Assembly: GCA_002422865.1 (NCBI GenBank) | Contig: DITN01000040.1 | Location: forward strand, 33,574 to 63,726 | Reading direction: 5' to 3' | Length of the DNA: 30,153 nucleotides | Origin: Bacteroidetes bacterium UBA6183 | GTDB lineage: Bacteria; Bacteroidota; Bacteroidia; UKL13-3 | In this document: positions 15,464-22,886 of the stretch, piece by piece | Position numbering within the stretch: position 1 is the stretch's first letter | Layout: each line of letters starts with the position of its first letter | Position numbers and translations under genes: made by a program | Notes under the pieces: generated by a model | What the model was told of the DNA's origin: nothing | What the model saw: only the letters and a program-made list of their open reading frames with translations | The model's database searches: none

Positions 15464-15946
15464 CTAGTTTTCTTCTGTTGCAGGAGCATCGTTAGATTCT
15501 GCAGCTGGTTTAGCAGCAGCAGGTTTACGACCTCTACGAGTTGTTTTCTTCGCATCAGACTTAGTTGCTTTTTCAGCAAGCATAGCCTCATTGAAATCAA
15601 CTAACTCAATGATACTCATTTCAGCGTTATCACCTTTACGATTCACAAGTTTTAAAATTCTTGTGTATCCACCCGGACGATCACCAACTTTTTGTGCCAC
15701 AGGTCCGAAAAGTTCTTTAACAACCTCTTTACTTTTTAGGTAGCTAAAAACAGTCCTACGAGAATGTGTATTATCTTCTTTTGATTTACTGATGATTGGC
15801 TCAACGTATTTTCTCAATTCTTTAGCTTTGGCCAAAGTAGTTGTAATACGTTTGTGTAATATTAACGAGCCTGCCATGTTAGAAAGCATTGACTTACGAT
15901 GCGAAGCTGTTCTTCCTAAGTGATTAAATGTTTTACCGTGTCTCAT
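15464..15946 (-). CDS. rplQ: 50S ribosomal protein L17
   Basis: L17 of the large subunit, last gene of the superoperon. The conserved opening MRHGKTFNHLGRTASHRKSM and the segment GPVAQKVGDRPGGYTRILKL identify it. At 160 residues it exceeds the usual 115-130. The conserved core ends near residue 120, and about 35 residues of Lys/Arg then Ala/Pro/Glu-rich tail follow (KKTTRRGRKPAAAKPAAE). The tail is low-complexity and probably disordered. A 55-base gap with a small hairpin separates it from rpoA. Confidence 0.96.
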   Translation of the reverse strand: MRHGKTFNHLGRTASHRKSMLSNMAGSLILHKRITTTLAKAKELRKYVEPIISKSKEDNTHSRRTVFSYLKSKEVVKELFGPVAQKVGDRPGGYTRILKLVNRKGDNAEMSIIELVDFNEAMLAEKATKSDAKKTTRRGRKPAAAKPAAESNDAPATEEN

Positions 15947-15962
15947 CTCTTTTATAATTTGT

Positions 15963-15985
15963 CATAAACCCAAACAAGGCTTATG
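15963..15985 (-). other. Small hairpin between rpoA and rplQ
   Basis: On the minus strand CATAAGCC pairs with GGTTTATG (one G-U pair) around a 7-base loop. No T-run follows, so it is not an intrinsic terminator. It could influence rplQ translation or mark an mRNA processing site. Confidence 0.3.
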
Positions 15986-16001
15986 GTCTATCATCTAATT
16001 A

Positions 16002-16994
16002 TTATTCTTCGTTACCTAAATATTTAGCTACATCCATACCAAATACCAATCCTTTTTCTCTGGCTAACTCTTCTAGTTCAGATAATGATTTTTTACCGAA
16101 GTTACGGAACTTCAATAAATCACCAATTTCATAACTAACTAAATCGCCCAAGGTTTTGATATCAGCTGCTTTTAGGCAATTATAAGCACGAACAGATAAA
16201 TCTAAATCAGATAATGGTGTTTTTAATATCTTACGTATGTGCAACACATTCTCGTCAACCTCTTGAGGTACTTCCTTCACTTGGGTGTCCATGGTGATTA
16301 ACTCATCAGAGAACAACATGAAGTGTTGGATAAGAATTTTTGCAGCTTCCTTCAATGCATCTTCAGGATGAATAGAACCGTCAGTGGCTATCTCGATTAA
16401 TAACTTTTCATAATCGGTTTTTTGCTCAACACGGAAATCTTCAACACTGTATTTTACATTTTTGATGGGCGTAAAAATAGCATCCATTGGAATTAATCCA
16501 ATTGGTGCATCTTTAGGTTTGTTTTCCTCTGCAGGAACATAACCTCTACCTTTATCAACTGTAATTTCAAGTTCTAAATGAACAGAAGGATCCATGTGGC
16601 AAATTACCAAATCAGGGTTTAAAACCTTGAATGTATTGGTGTGTTTACCAATTTCACCGGCATTAAATGCCTCTTGTCCTTTAATGTTGATGAAGATTTT
16701 CTCGTTATCAACACCATCTATAATACGCTTAAAACGAACTTGCTTTAAGTTTAATACGATTTCAACAACATCCTCAATAACTCCTTTTAAGGTAGAGAAC
16801 TCATGATCAGCACCGGTAATTTTTACCGAAGTGATTGCAAAACCTTCTAAAGATGAAAGTAGAATTCTCCTTAAAGCGTTACCAATGGTAACACCATATC
16901 CTTTTTCTAACGGACGGAATTCGAACTGACCAAAAAAGTCAGTTTCTTTATGCATAATAACTTTATCCGGTTTTTGAAAAGCGAGAATGGCCAT
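16002..16994 (-). CDS. rpoA: RNA polymerase alpha subunit
   Basis: The alpha subunit forms the dimer on which RNA polymerase assembles and contacts upstream DNA and activators. The 330-residue product has the N-terminal assembly domain with VTIGNALRRILLSSLEG at about 35-51. A short linker leads to the C-terminal domain, where LSVRAYNCLKAADIKTLGDL contains the DNA-contacting Arg and Asn, and KSLSELEELAREKGL completes the helix-hairpin-helix. Length is normal. It follows rpsD by 16 bases, as in most bacteria. Confidence 0.98.
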   Translation of the reverse strand: MAILAFQKPDKVIMHKETDFFGQFEFRPLEKGYGVTIGNALRRILLSSLEGFAITSVKITGADHEFSTLKGVIEDVVEIVLNLKQVRFKRIIDGVDNEKIFINIKGQEAFNAGEIGKHTNTFKVLNPDLVICHMDPSVHLELEITVDKGRGYVPAEENKPKDAPIGLIPMDAIFTPIKNVKYSVEDFRVEQKTDYEKLLIEIATDGSIHPEDALKEAAKILIQHFMLFSDELITMDTQVKEVPQEVDENVLHIRKILKTPLSDLDLSVRAYNCLKAADIKTLGDLVSYEIGDLLKFRNFGKKSLSELEELAREKGLVFGMDVAKYLGNEE

Positions 16995-17010
16995 TTTGTA
17001 TTATTAATTA

Positions 17011-17619
17011 TTATTTTGAGTACAATTCAACGATTAACTGTTCCTTGATGTTTTCAGGAATTTGATCTCTTTCAGGCATTGCCAAGAAAGTACCTTTCAT
17101 TGCCTTTGCATCCCAGTTAACCCAGTTAAACTTAGCTGCATTACCATGAGCTAATGAATCAACAATTACTTCTAAAGTTTTTGATTTCTCGCGAACTTCA
17201 ATCACATCACCAGGGCGAAGTGTATAAGAAGGAATGTTAACTACATTACCATTAACTGTGATATGGCAATGACTTACTAACTGACGTGCAGCAGAGCGAG
17301 TTCTTGCAATACCTAAACGAAAAACAGTGTTATCTAAACGAGCTTCTAGGTATTTTAACAAGTTCTCACCGGTGATACCTTTTTTACGGGCAGCCGTTTC
17401 GAATGTTTTGTAAAACTGACGCTCTAAAACACCGTAAGTGTATTTAGCTTTTTGTTTTTCGAACAACTGAATTGCGTATTCAGTTAATTTAGCTCTCTTA
17501 CGAGATTGACCGTGCTGACCCGGAGGCGTACCTCTTTTCTCGAAATTTTTATCCGGTCCGTAAATTGCCTCTTTAAATCTGCGGGCAATCTTGGTTTTTG
17601 GTCCAATATATCTAGCCAT
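17011..17619 (-). CDS. rpsD: 30S ribosomal protein S4
   Basis: S4 nucleates assembly of the 30S body and takes part in decoding fidelity. The 202-residue protein starts MARYIGPKTKIARRF. It has the S4 RNA-binding domain at about 93-155 (YLEARLDNTVFRLGIARTR...ARQLVSHCHITVNG). The N-terminal segment has no cysteines, so it is the zinc-free form. In other bacteria S4 represses its own operon; no matching target could be judged here. Confidence 0.97.
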   Translation of the reverse strand: MARYIGPKTKIARRFKEAIYGPDKNFEKRGTPPGQHGQSRKRAKLTEYAIQLFEKQKAKYTYGVLERQFYKTFETAARKKGITGENLLKYLEARLDNTVFRLGIARTRSAARQLVSHCHITVNGNVVNIPSYTLRPGDVIEVREKSKTLEVIVDSLAHGNAAKFNWVNWDAKAMKGTFLAMPERDQIPENIKEQLIVELYSK

Positions 17620-17647
17620 TTTTCTTTTTTCTTAAACGTAACAATAA

Positions 17648-18040
17648 TTACACTCTTCTCTTTTTAGGAGGGCGACAGCCGTTGTGAGGCATAGGCGTAA
17701 TATCACGAATTGATAATACATCTAAACCAGCAGCTTGCAAAGTACGGATTGCAGACTCACGTCCTGATCCAGGTCCTTTTACAAACACTTCAACTTTTTT
17801 CATTCCGGCATCAACAGCAACCTTAGCGCAATCTTGTGCGGCCATCTGTGCTGCATATGGCGTGTTCTTTTTAGAACCACGGAATCCCATTTTACCAGCA
17901 GAAGCCCAAGATACTACCTGACCTGTAGAGTTGGTAATGGAGATAATAATATTGTTAAAGGTAGCTTTTATATGCGCTTGACCATTCGCGTCAATCGCTA
18001 CTACTCTTTTTTTGCTTACTTTTTTATTATTTGTAGCCAT
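17648..18040 (-). CDS. rpsK: 30S ribosomal protein S11
   Basis: S11 lies on the 30S platform near the mRNA exit and contacts the E-site region. The 130-residue protein has the family core AHIKATFNNIIISITNSTGQ and GFRGSKKNTPYAAQMAA, and ends with the conserved TPMPHNGCRPPKKRRV. A Lys-rich N terminus (NNKKVSKKRV) precedes the core. It lies between rpsM and rpsD in the alpha-operon order. Confidence 0.98.
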   Translation of the reverse strand: MATNNKKVSKKRVVAIDANGQAHIKATFNNIIISITNSTGQVVSWASAGKMGFRGSKKNTPYAAQMAAQDCAKVAVDAGMKKVEVFVKGPGSGRESAIRTLQAAGLDVLSIRDITPMPHNGCRPPKKRRV

Positions 18041-18062
18041 TGTTAATGTTATTACTTACCTC

Positions 18063-18440
18063 TTACTTGGTTACTTTTTTCTTACCGGCAACTGTCTTAC
18101 GCTTACCTTTACGGGTACGAGCATTAGTACGGGTACGTTGACCACGTAAAGGTAAACCCTTACGATGACGTAAACCACGGTAGCAACCAATGTCCATCAA
18201 ACGTTTGATGTTCAATTGTTTTTCAGAGCGTAGTTCACCCTCAACTGTTAAACCTTCGGTTATGAATTTACGAATTTTGCTTAACTCATCGTCATTCCAT
18301 TCGCTAACCTTTTTACTTAAATCAATTCCGCACTCAGTCAAAATATGCTGAGCGGTTGATCTTCCGATGCCATAAATGTAGGTAAGTCCTATCTCACCTC
18401 TTTTGTTTTTAGGCAAATCTATACCTGATATACGAGCCAT
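18063..18440 (-). CDS. rpsM: 30S ribosomal protein S13
   Basis: S13 sits at the top of the 30S head, contacts L5 in the intersubunit bridge, and its tail reaches the P-site tRNA. The 125-residue protein shows MARISGIDLPKNKRGEIGLT, then YIYGIGRSTAQHIL, and the basic ending RGLRHRKGLPLRGQRTRTNA followed by a Lys/Arg tail. Length and sequence are ordinary. rpmJ ends 9 bases upstream. Confidence 0.98.
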   Translation of the reverse strand: MARISGIDLPKNKRGEIGLTYIYGIGRSTAQHILTECGIDLSKKVSEWNDDELSKIRKFITEGLTVEGELRSEKQLNIKRLMDIGCYRGLRHRKGLPLRGQRTRTNARTRKGKRKTVAGKKKVTK

Positions 18441-18449
18441 AGTTCTTAA

Positions 18450-18566
18450 TTATCCTTGACGTTGTTTAAACTTTGGATTCTTTTTGTTAATCACGTAAAT
18501 TCTACCCTTACGCTTAACTAAAACACAGTCTTCACTGCGTTTTTTAACAGATGTTCTAACTTTCAT
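18450..18566 (-). CDS. rpmJ: 50S ribosomal protein L36 (zinc-free form)
   Basis: This 38-residue protein was found by reading the gap between rpsM and infA. It begins MKVRTSVKKRSEDCVLVKRK and ends NPKFKQRQG, the standard L36 ending. Only one cysteine (Cys14) remains of the usual zinc ligand set, so this is a C-minus form that should not bind zinc. It starts 7 bases after infA and ends 9 bases before rpsM. Confidence 0.95.
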   Translation of the reverse strand: MKVRTSVKKRSEDCVLVKRKGRIYVINKKNPKFKQRQG

Positions 18567-18573
18567 CGTTCGT

Positions 18574-18792
18574 TTACTTATATCTGTAAATAATTCTACC
18601 TTTTGATAAATCATACGGTGACATTTCCACCGAAATTTTATCTCCTGGTAATATTTTTATGTAATGCATCCTCATTTTTCCCGAAATGTGGGCAATGATC
18701 TCATGACCATTTTCAAGGCGCACTCTAAACATTGCGTTACTCAATGCTTCTGTTATTACTCCGTCCTGTTTTATCAGTGACTGTTTTGACAT
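18574..18792 (-). CDS. infA: Translation initiation factor IF-1
   Basis: IF-1 occupies the ribosomal A site during initiation and assists IF-2 and IF-3. The 72-residue OB-fold protein contains DGVITEALSNAMFRVRLENG, HISGKMRMHYIKILPGDKI and the conserved ending SPYDLSKGRIIYRYK. It is preceded by a strong internal promoter in the 59-base gap after secY. IF-1 and the alpha-operon genes downstream can therefore be made separately from the S10/spc part. Confidence 0.98.
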   Translation of the reverse strand: MSKQSLIKQDGVITEALSNAMFRVRLENGHEIIAHISGKMRMHYIKILPGDKISVEMSPYDLSKGRIIYRYK

Positions 18793-18812
18793 ACTTGCTT
18801 TTATAAGGGCTG

Positions 18813-18843
18813 CAAAAATAGCAGTTAGTTTTTAAATTGCCAA
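18813..18843 (-). promoter_or_regulatory. Internal promoter before infA (TTGG-N19-TATTTTTG)
   Basis: On the minus strand TTGG (18843 to 18840) and TATTTTTG (18820 to 18813) are separated by exactly 19 bases. The -7 box is an exact TAnnTTTG match followed by CAGCCC. The expected transcript start lies a few bases downstream, about 15 bases before the infA ATG. Confidence 0.72.
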
Positions 18844-18851
18844 TTTTTATT

Positions 18852-20207
18852 TTAAGCTGCACCTACTGCACTACGTCCTTTCATCTTCCCCGACTTCATC
18901 AAGCCATCATAATGTCTCATTAACAAATGACTTTCTATTTGCTGTAAGGTATCTAAAACAACACCTACCAAGATCAATAATGATGTTCCACCATAGAATT
19001 GAGCAAATTGGCTGTTGATGTTTAATACACCTGCTAACGAAGGCATAATTGCTACGGCTGCTAAGAAGATAGAGCCAGGCAATGTGATACGAGACATGAT
19101 GTTATCAATGAAACTTGCTGTGGCTTGACCAGGCTTAACACCCGGTACAAATCCTCCATTACGCTTTAACTCATCAGATATTTGTGTTGAGTTAACCGAT
19201 ATTGCAGTATAAAAATACGTGAACAATATGATGAGAATAGCAAAAGTTAAATTGTAAGCAAGTGATGTTGGATCTACTAAAGCCATTAATCCACGCATAC
19301 TTTCGTAATCAGGGAAAAATTGAGCTACCGTAGAAGGAATAAACATTAAAGCTTGCGCAAAAATGATTGGCATTACACCTGCAGTGTTTACCTTTAATGG
19401 TAAGTATTGGCGTACACCACCTGTTTGACGGCTACCAACAATACGTTTAGCATATTGAACCGGAATCTTTCGAGTTCCTTGTACCAACATGATAACTCCC
19501 ATGACAATGGCAAATAAAGCTGCTAATTCAACTAAAAATATAACCAATCCCCCACCCGATTCGGTGAACTTGAACACAAATTCATCCTTAATAGCGAATG
19601 GTAAACGAGCTATAATACCTATCATAATAATCAAAGAAACTCCATTTCCAATACCTTTATCTGTGATGCGTTCGCCCAACCAAAGTACAAACATGGTACT
19701 AGCGGTTAGCACAACAACAGAGGTAAGCATAAACATGAAATCTGATACTCCGCTACCGTCCATCGCTGAAATGATAGCACCTGGGTTTTCAGATTTTAAG
19801 TTTACAAGGAATCCAATTGATTGAACAGCTGTGATAGCTATAGTTAAATAACGGGTAATTTGGTTGATCTTTCTTCTTCCATCTTCACCTTCTTTTTGCA
19901 TTTTTTGGAACGTAGGAACAGCCATTGTTAATAGCTGCACCACGATTGATGCAGAAATGTATGGCATGATGCCCAGCGCAAAGATTGATCCCCTTGCGAA
20001 AGCTCCGCCAGCAAACATATTGATCAAACCAAAAATACCATCTGCGGCTTGGTTTTCCGAGCCTTCAAGCATATTAGGATTAACACCAGGTAAGGTAACA
20101 TAAGTACCCACGCGATAAATAACCAACATCCAGAAGGTAAACGCAAGTTTGAAGCGTAAATCTTCAATGCGGTAAATATTTTTGATGGTTTCGATCAGTT
20201 TCTTCAT
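18852..20207 (-). CDS. secY: Preprotein translocase subunit SecY
   Basis: SecY is the channel of the inner-membrane SecYEG translocon, through which the many signal-peptide proteins of this window are exported. The 451-residue protein has about ten hydrophobic segments. It has family signatures at the N-terminal gate and plug region (YRVGTYVTLPGVNP, GGAFARGSIFALGIMPYISA). A cytoplasmic segment PVQYAKRIVGSRQTGG follows, then NGGFVPGVKPGQATASFID and the C-terminal VGVVLDTLQQIESHLLMRHYDG. Length is normal. It starts 3 bases after rplO ends; no map or adk gene follows it. Confidence 0.98.
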   Translation of the reverse strand: MKKLIETIKNIYRIEDLRFKLAFTFWMLVIYRVGTYVTLPGVNPNMLEGSENQAADGIFGLINMFAGGAFARGSIFALGIMPYISASIVVQLLTMAVPTFQKMQKEGEDGRRKINQITRYLTIAITAVQSIGFLVNLKSENPGAIISAMDGSGVSDFMFMLTSVVVLTASTMFVLWLGERITDKGIGNGVSLIIMIGIIARLPFAIKDEFVFKFTESGGGLVIFLVELAALFAIVMGVIMLVQGTRKIPVQYAKRIVGSRQTGGVRQYLPLKVNTAGVMPIIFAQALMFIPSTVAQFFPDYESMRGLMALVDPTSLAYNLTFAILIILFTYFYTAISVNSTQISDELKRNGGFVPGVKPGQATASFIDNIMSRITLPGSIFLAAVAIMPSLAGVLNINSQFAQFYGGTSLLILVGVVLDTLQQIESHLLMRHYDGLMKSGKMKGRSAVGAA

Positions 20208-20210
20208 TGG

Positions 20211-20660
20211 TTAGATTGTTTCTGCTTTACCACCGGCAGCTTCGATAGCTTTTATCGCTGACGCTGAGAATGCATGTGCTTTTACCTGAATAGCTGATGT
20301 TAATTCGCCACGACCCAAAACTTTCACAACTCCGTTTTTAGAAACAAAACCGTTATCTAAGAATGTTTGGAAGTCGATTGTGGTTAAACCTTTTTCTTCA
20401 GCAAGTTTTTGTAAACGGTCTAAATTTACCGGTACAAATTCAACACGGTTCAAATTTTTGAAACCAAACTTAGGAATACGTCTGTATAACGGCATCTGAC
20501 CACCCTCAAAACCACGTTTTGTCGAAGTTCCCGAGCGAGACCCCGCACCTTTGTGACCACGAGTTGAAGTTCCGCCTTTACCAGAACCCTCACCGCGACC
20601 AATGCGTTTTCCTTGTTTATGTGTTGCGCCTTTTGCAGGTCTTAATGTATGTAATTTCAT
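20211..20660 (-). CDS. rplO: 50S ribosomal protein L15
   Basis: L15 is a late-assembling large-subunit protein. The 149-residue product begins MKLHTLRPAKGATHKQGKRI. It has the Gly/Arg-rich extension typical of the family (GRGEGSGKGGTSTRGHKGAG) that threads into 23S rRNA, then GGQMPLYRRIPKFGF and a globular C-terminal part ending in the AAGGKAE region. It precedes secY with a 3-base gap. Confidence 0.98.
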   Translation of the reverse strand: MKLHTLRPAKGATHKQGKRIGRGEGSGKGGTSTRGHKGAGSRSGTSTKRGFEGGQMPLYRRIPKFGFKNLNRVEFVPVNLDRLQKLAEEKGLTTIDFQTFLDNGFVSKNGVVKVLGRGELTSAIQVKAHAFSASAIKAIEAAGGKAETI

Positions 20661-20677
20661 TGTTGTAAACTGGCTAA

Positions 20678-20857
20678 TTAAATGTTTTCAATTTTAAGCA
20701 AGTGAGCAACTTTTTTAACCATTCCCATGATTTGTGGTGTTGCTTCTTTTTCAACTGTTTGATTTAATTTGGTAAAACCCAATGCTCTTACAGTTCTTTT
20801 TTGCCCCTCAACTCTGTCGATGGTACTTTTTACTAGTGTAATTTTTACTTTAGACAT
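20678..20857 (-). CDS. rpmD: 50S ribosomal protein L30
   Basis: The 59-residue L30 shows KVKITLVKSTIDRVEGQKRTV and ALGFTKLNQTVEKEATPQI, typical of bacterial L30. An upstream ATG at 20869 would overlap the end of rpsE and add four residues. The ATG at 20855-20857 gives the usual MSKVKITL start and a clean 4-base gap after rpsE. Confidence 0.95.
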   Translation of the reverse strand: MSKVKITLVKSTIDRVEGQKRTVRALGFTKLNQTVEKEATPQIMGMVKKVAHLLKIENI

Positions 20858-20861
20858 TGTA

Positions 20862-21380
20862 TTAACCATTAAAAACTTTCTTTAAACTAATTCCTCTTGT
20901 TTGAGCAATGGTAAACGCATCACGCATATTTAATAATGCATCGATGGTTGCCTTTACCACGTTGTGCGGGTTTGATGAACCTTTTGACTTTGCTAATACA
21001 TCTGTAATACCTGCACTCTCTAACACCGCACGCATAGCACCACCGGCAATTACACCTGTACCATGAGAAGCCGGTTGAAGATATACACGTCCTCCTCCGT
21101 ATTTACCAAGTTGATCATGAGGTACAGTTCCTTTTAATACAGGAACTTTAACCAAATTCTTCTTAGCGTCATCTATTCCTTTTGAAATAGCATCAGTTAC
21201 CTCGTTAGCTTTACCTAAACCGTAACCAACTATACCATTTCCATCGCCCACTACTACAAGGGCTGAAAAGCTAAAGGTACGTCCACCTTTTGTTACTTTC
21301 GCAACACGGTTGATAGACACAACCTTTTCTTTTAACTCTATATCGCTAGATTTTACTCTTTTTACGTTTGCTGTTGACAT
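20862..21380 (-). CDS. rpsE: 30S ribosomal protein S5
   Basis: S5 acts in decoding fidelity and mRNA unwinding at the entry channel. The 172-residue protein has the double-stranded-RNA-binding-like N domain (LKEKVVSINRVAKVTKGGRTFSF, GDGNGIVGYGLGKANEV). Its C-terminal domain contains GTGVIAGGAMRAVLESAGI and GSSNPHNVVKATIDAL. All conserved segments are present. Confidence 0.98.
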   Translation of the reverse strand: MSTANVKRVKSSDIELKEKVVSINRVAKVTKGGRTFSFSALVVVGDGNGIVGYGLGKANEVTDAISKGIDDAKKNLVKVPVLKGTVPHDQLGKYGGGRVYLQPASHGTGVIAGGAMRAVLESAGITDVLAKSKGSSNPHNVVKATIDALLNMRDAFTIAQTRGISLKKVFNG

Positions 21381-21399
21381 AACTTTTGATAGGTTATAA

Positions 21400-21753
21400 T
21401 TAGAATTTTATACCACCTTCTCTTGCGCCTTCGGCTAAGCTTTTTACGCGGCCATGGTACAAGTAACCATTACGATCAAAAACAACAGTTGTTACTCCGG
21501 CTGCGACAGCTTTTTCTGCTATAGCCTTACCAACAAGTGCCGATTGCTCGATTTTGGTCATTTTGTCTTTTACTGATTTTGATGAAGCCGAGGCTAAAGT
21601 TTTACCATGCACATCATCGATGATTTGCACGTAAATATCCTTATTACTTCTAAATACTGATAAGCGTGGTTTTTCAGGAGTACCAAAAACACGGCTGCGT
21701 ATTCCTTTTTTAATTTTAAGTCTTCTTTCAACTTTTTTTCTAAGTACTGACAT
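21400..21753 (-). CDS. rplR: 50S ribosomal protein L18
   Basis: L18 binds 5S rRNA in the central protuberance together with L5. The 117-residue product shows KKGIRSRVFGTPEKPRLSVFRSNKDIYVQIIDD, then VVFDRNGYLYHGRVKSLAEGAREGGIKF at the end. Length is typical. It sits 12 bases after rplF and 19 bases before rpsE. Confidence 0.98.
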   Translation of the reverse strand: MSVLRKKVERRLKIKKGIRSRVFGTPEKPRLSVFRSNKDIYVQIIDDVHGKTLASASSKSVKDKMTKIEQSALVGKAIAEKAVAAGVTTVVFDRNGYLYHGRVKSLAEGAREGGIKF

Positions 21754-21765
21754 AGCTTTATCTTA

Positions 21766-22320
21766 TTATTTAGATGCCGTTTTACCAGCTTTTCTTCTAA
21801 GTTGTTCACCAACAAATTTGATACCTTTACCTTTGTATGGCTCAGGTTTACGTAAACTGCGTAATTTAGCAGCAACCTGTCCGATAAGTTGTTTATCGCA
21901 ACCTTCAAGGGTAATAATAGGGTTTTTACCTTTTTCAGTTTCTGTTTTTACTTTTAATTCCGTTGGAACCTGGAAGTAAATATGATGTGAGAAACCTAAG
22001 GTAAGATCAAGAATATTTCCATCGTTTGTGGCTTTGTAACCCACACCCACTAATTCTTGTTTTACAGTGTAACCTGTAGTAACACCAAAAACCATGTTAT
22101 TGATTAATGCGCGGTATAAACCATGCATTGCGCGGTGTCTTTTTTGATCAGTTGGACGTGTAACTACTAATACGCCATCTTCAATTGTTATATTTAACTC
22201 AGGATCTACTTGCTGAGTTAACGTGCCTTTAGGACCTTTAACAGTAACTAAGTTACCTTTTGATATGTTAATATCAACTCCTGCGGGTAATGTAATCGGT
22301 GCTTTTCCAATACGTGACAT
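21766..22320 (-). CDS. rplF: 50S ribosomal protein L6
   Basis: L6 lies near the sarcin-ricin loop and the factor-binding site. The 184-residue protein starts MSRIGKAPITLPAGVDI and contains the two L6 repeats. The second ends in the signature KPEPYKGKGIKFVGEQLRRKAGK. It is the only gene in this window that I found preceded by a full Shine-Dalgarno sequence, AAGGAGGT, six bases before the ATG. This suggests its translation is started or controlled differently from its neighbours. Confidence 0.98.
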   Translation of the reverse strand: MSRIGKAPITLPAGVDINISKGNLVTVKGPKGTLTQQVDPELNITIEDGVLVVTRPTDQKRHRAMHGLYRALINNMVFGVTTGYTVKQELVGVGYKATNDGNILDLTLGFSHHIYFQVPTELKVKTETEKGKNPIITLEGCDKQLIGQVAAKLRSLRKPEPYKGKGIKFVGEQLRRKAGKTASK

Positions 22321-22326
22321 TTTACT

Positions 22327-22334
22327 ACCTCCTT
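22327..22334 (-). promoter_or_regulatory. Perfect Shine-Dalgarno sequence of rplF
   Basis: On the minus strand AAGGAGGT stands six bases (AGTAAA) before the rplF ATG, inside the 18-base gap after the rpsH stop. Other starts in the operon have A/T-rich leaders without GGAGG. Bacteroidota ribosomes are known to use Shine-Dalgarno pairing little, because bS21, bS18 and bS6 hide the 16S tail. Confidence 0.85.
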
Positions 22335-22338
22335 ATGA

Positions 22339-22737
22339 TTAATAAACGTAACATAATACCTCACCACCAACATTGTTAGCGCGAGCCTCTTTATCGGTCA
22401 TTACACCTTTTGAGGTAGTTAAAATTGCTATACCTAATCCGTTAATTACACGGGGTATATTTGTTGTTCCAGCGTATTGACGTAAACCTGGTGTACTGAT
22501 ACGCTCAAGTTTTTTAATAGCCGGGGTTTTGGTAACCGGGTGATACTTCAAAGCAATTTTGATAGTACCTTGATGAGTGGTTGAATCTTCGAACTTGTAA
22601 TTAAGGATGTAACCTTTGTCGAAGAGAACTTTGGTCATTTCTTTCTTCAAACGTGAAGAAGGAATCTCAACAATGCGATGGTTTGCCTTGATCGCATTGC
22701 GTAACCTAGTCAAGTAATCTGCAATTGGATCTGTCAT
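22339..22737 (-). CDS. rpsH: 30S ribosomal protein S8
   Basis: S8 is a primary 16S rRNA binder, and in E. coli it is the repressor of the spc operon. The 132-residue product has MTDPIADYLTRLRNAIKANH, the middle VTKTPAIKKLERISTPGLR and the conserved ending GVMTDKEARANNVGGEVLCYVY. It is separated from rpsN by an unusually long 149-base gap containing two nested hairpins, which may bear its own control. Confidence 0.98.
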   Translation of the reverse strand: MTDPIADYLTRLRNAIKANHRIVEIPSSRLKKEMTKVLFDKGYILNYKFEDSTTHQGTIKIALKYHPVTKTPAIKKLERISTPGLRQYAGTTNIPRVINGLGIAILTTSKGVMTDKEARANNVGGEVLCYVY

Positions 22738-22886
22738 AATTTTTGTTTTTCTAGCCGATAGTTAGCCAAGGCTTTTACTCTTATCGGCTTAGTTTATGTT
22801 ATTTTATAGTTAAATGAGGCGCGAAAATACAGGAATTTTTGAAAACTCCTACACTTACGCGCCTTAATTTTTTTATTCTTACGAAA
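22738..22886 (-). promoter_or_regulatory. Structured intergenic region between rpsN and rpsH
   Basis: This is the longest gap within the ribosomal cluster. On the minus strand AGGCGCG (22863 region) pairs with CGCGCCT (about 22817-22823), enclosing a smaller AGGA...TCCT stem. Nearer rpsH, AGCCGATA pairs with TATCGGCT (22753-22789), enclosing AGCC/GGCT. A -7-like TATTTTCG (22829 to 22822) lies in the first structure, without a good -33 box. Neither hairpin is followed by Ts, so leader RNA, a processing site or an internal promoter are all possible. Confidence 0.5.
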
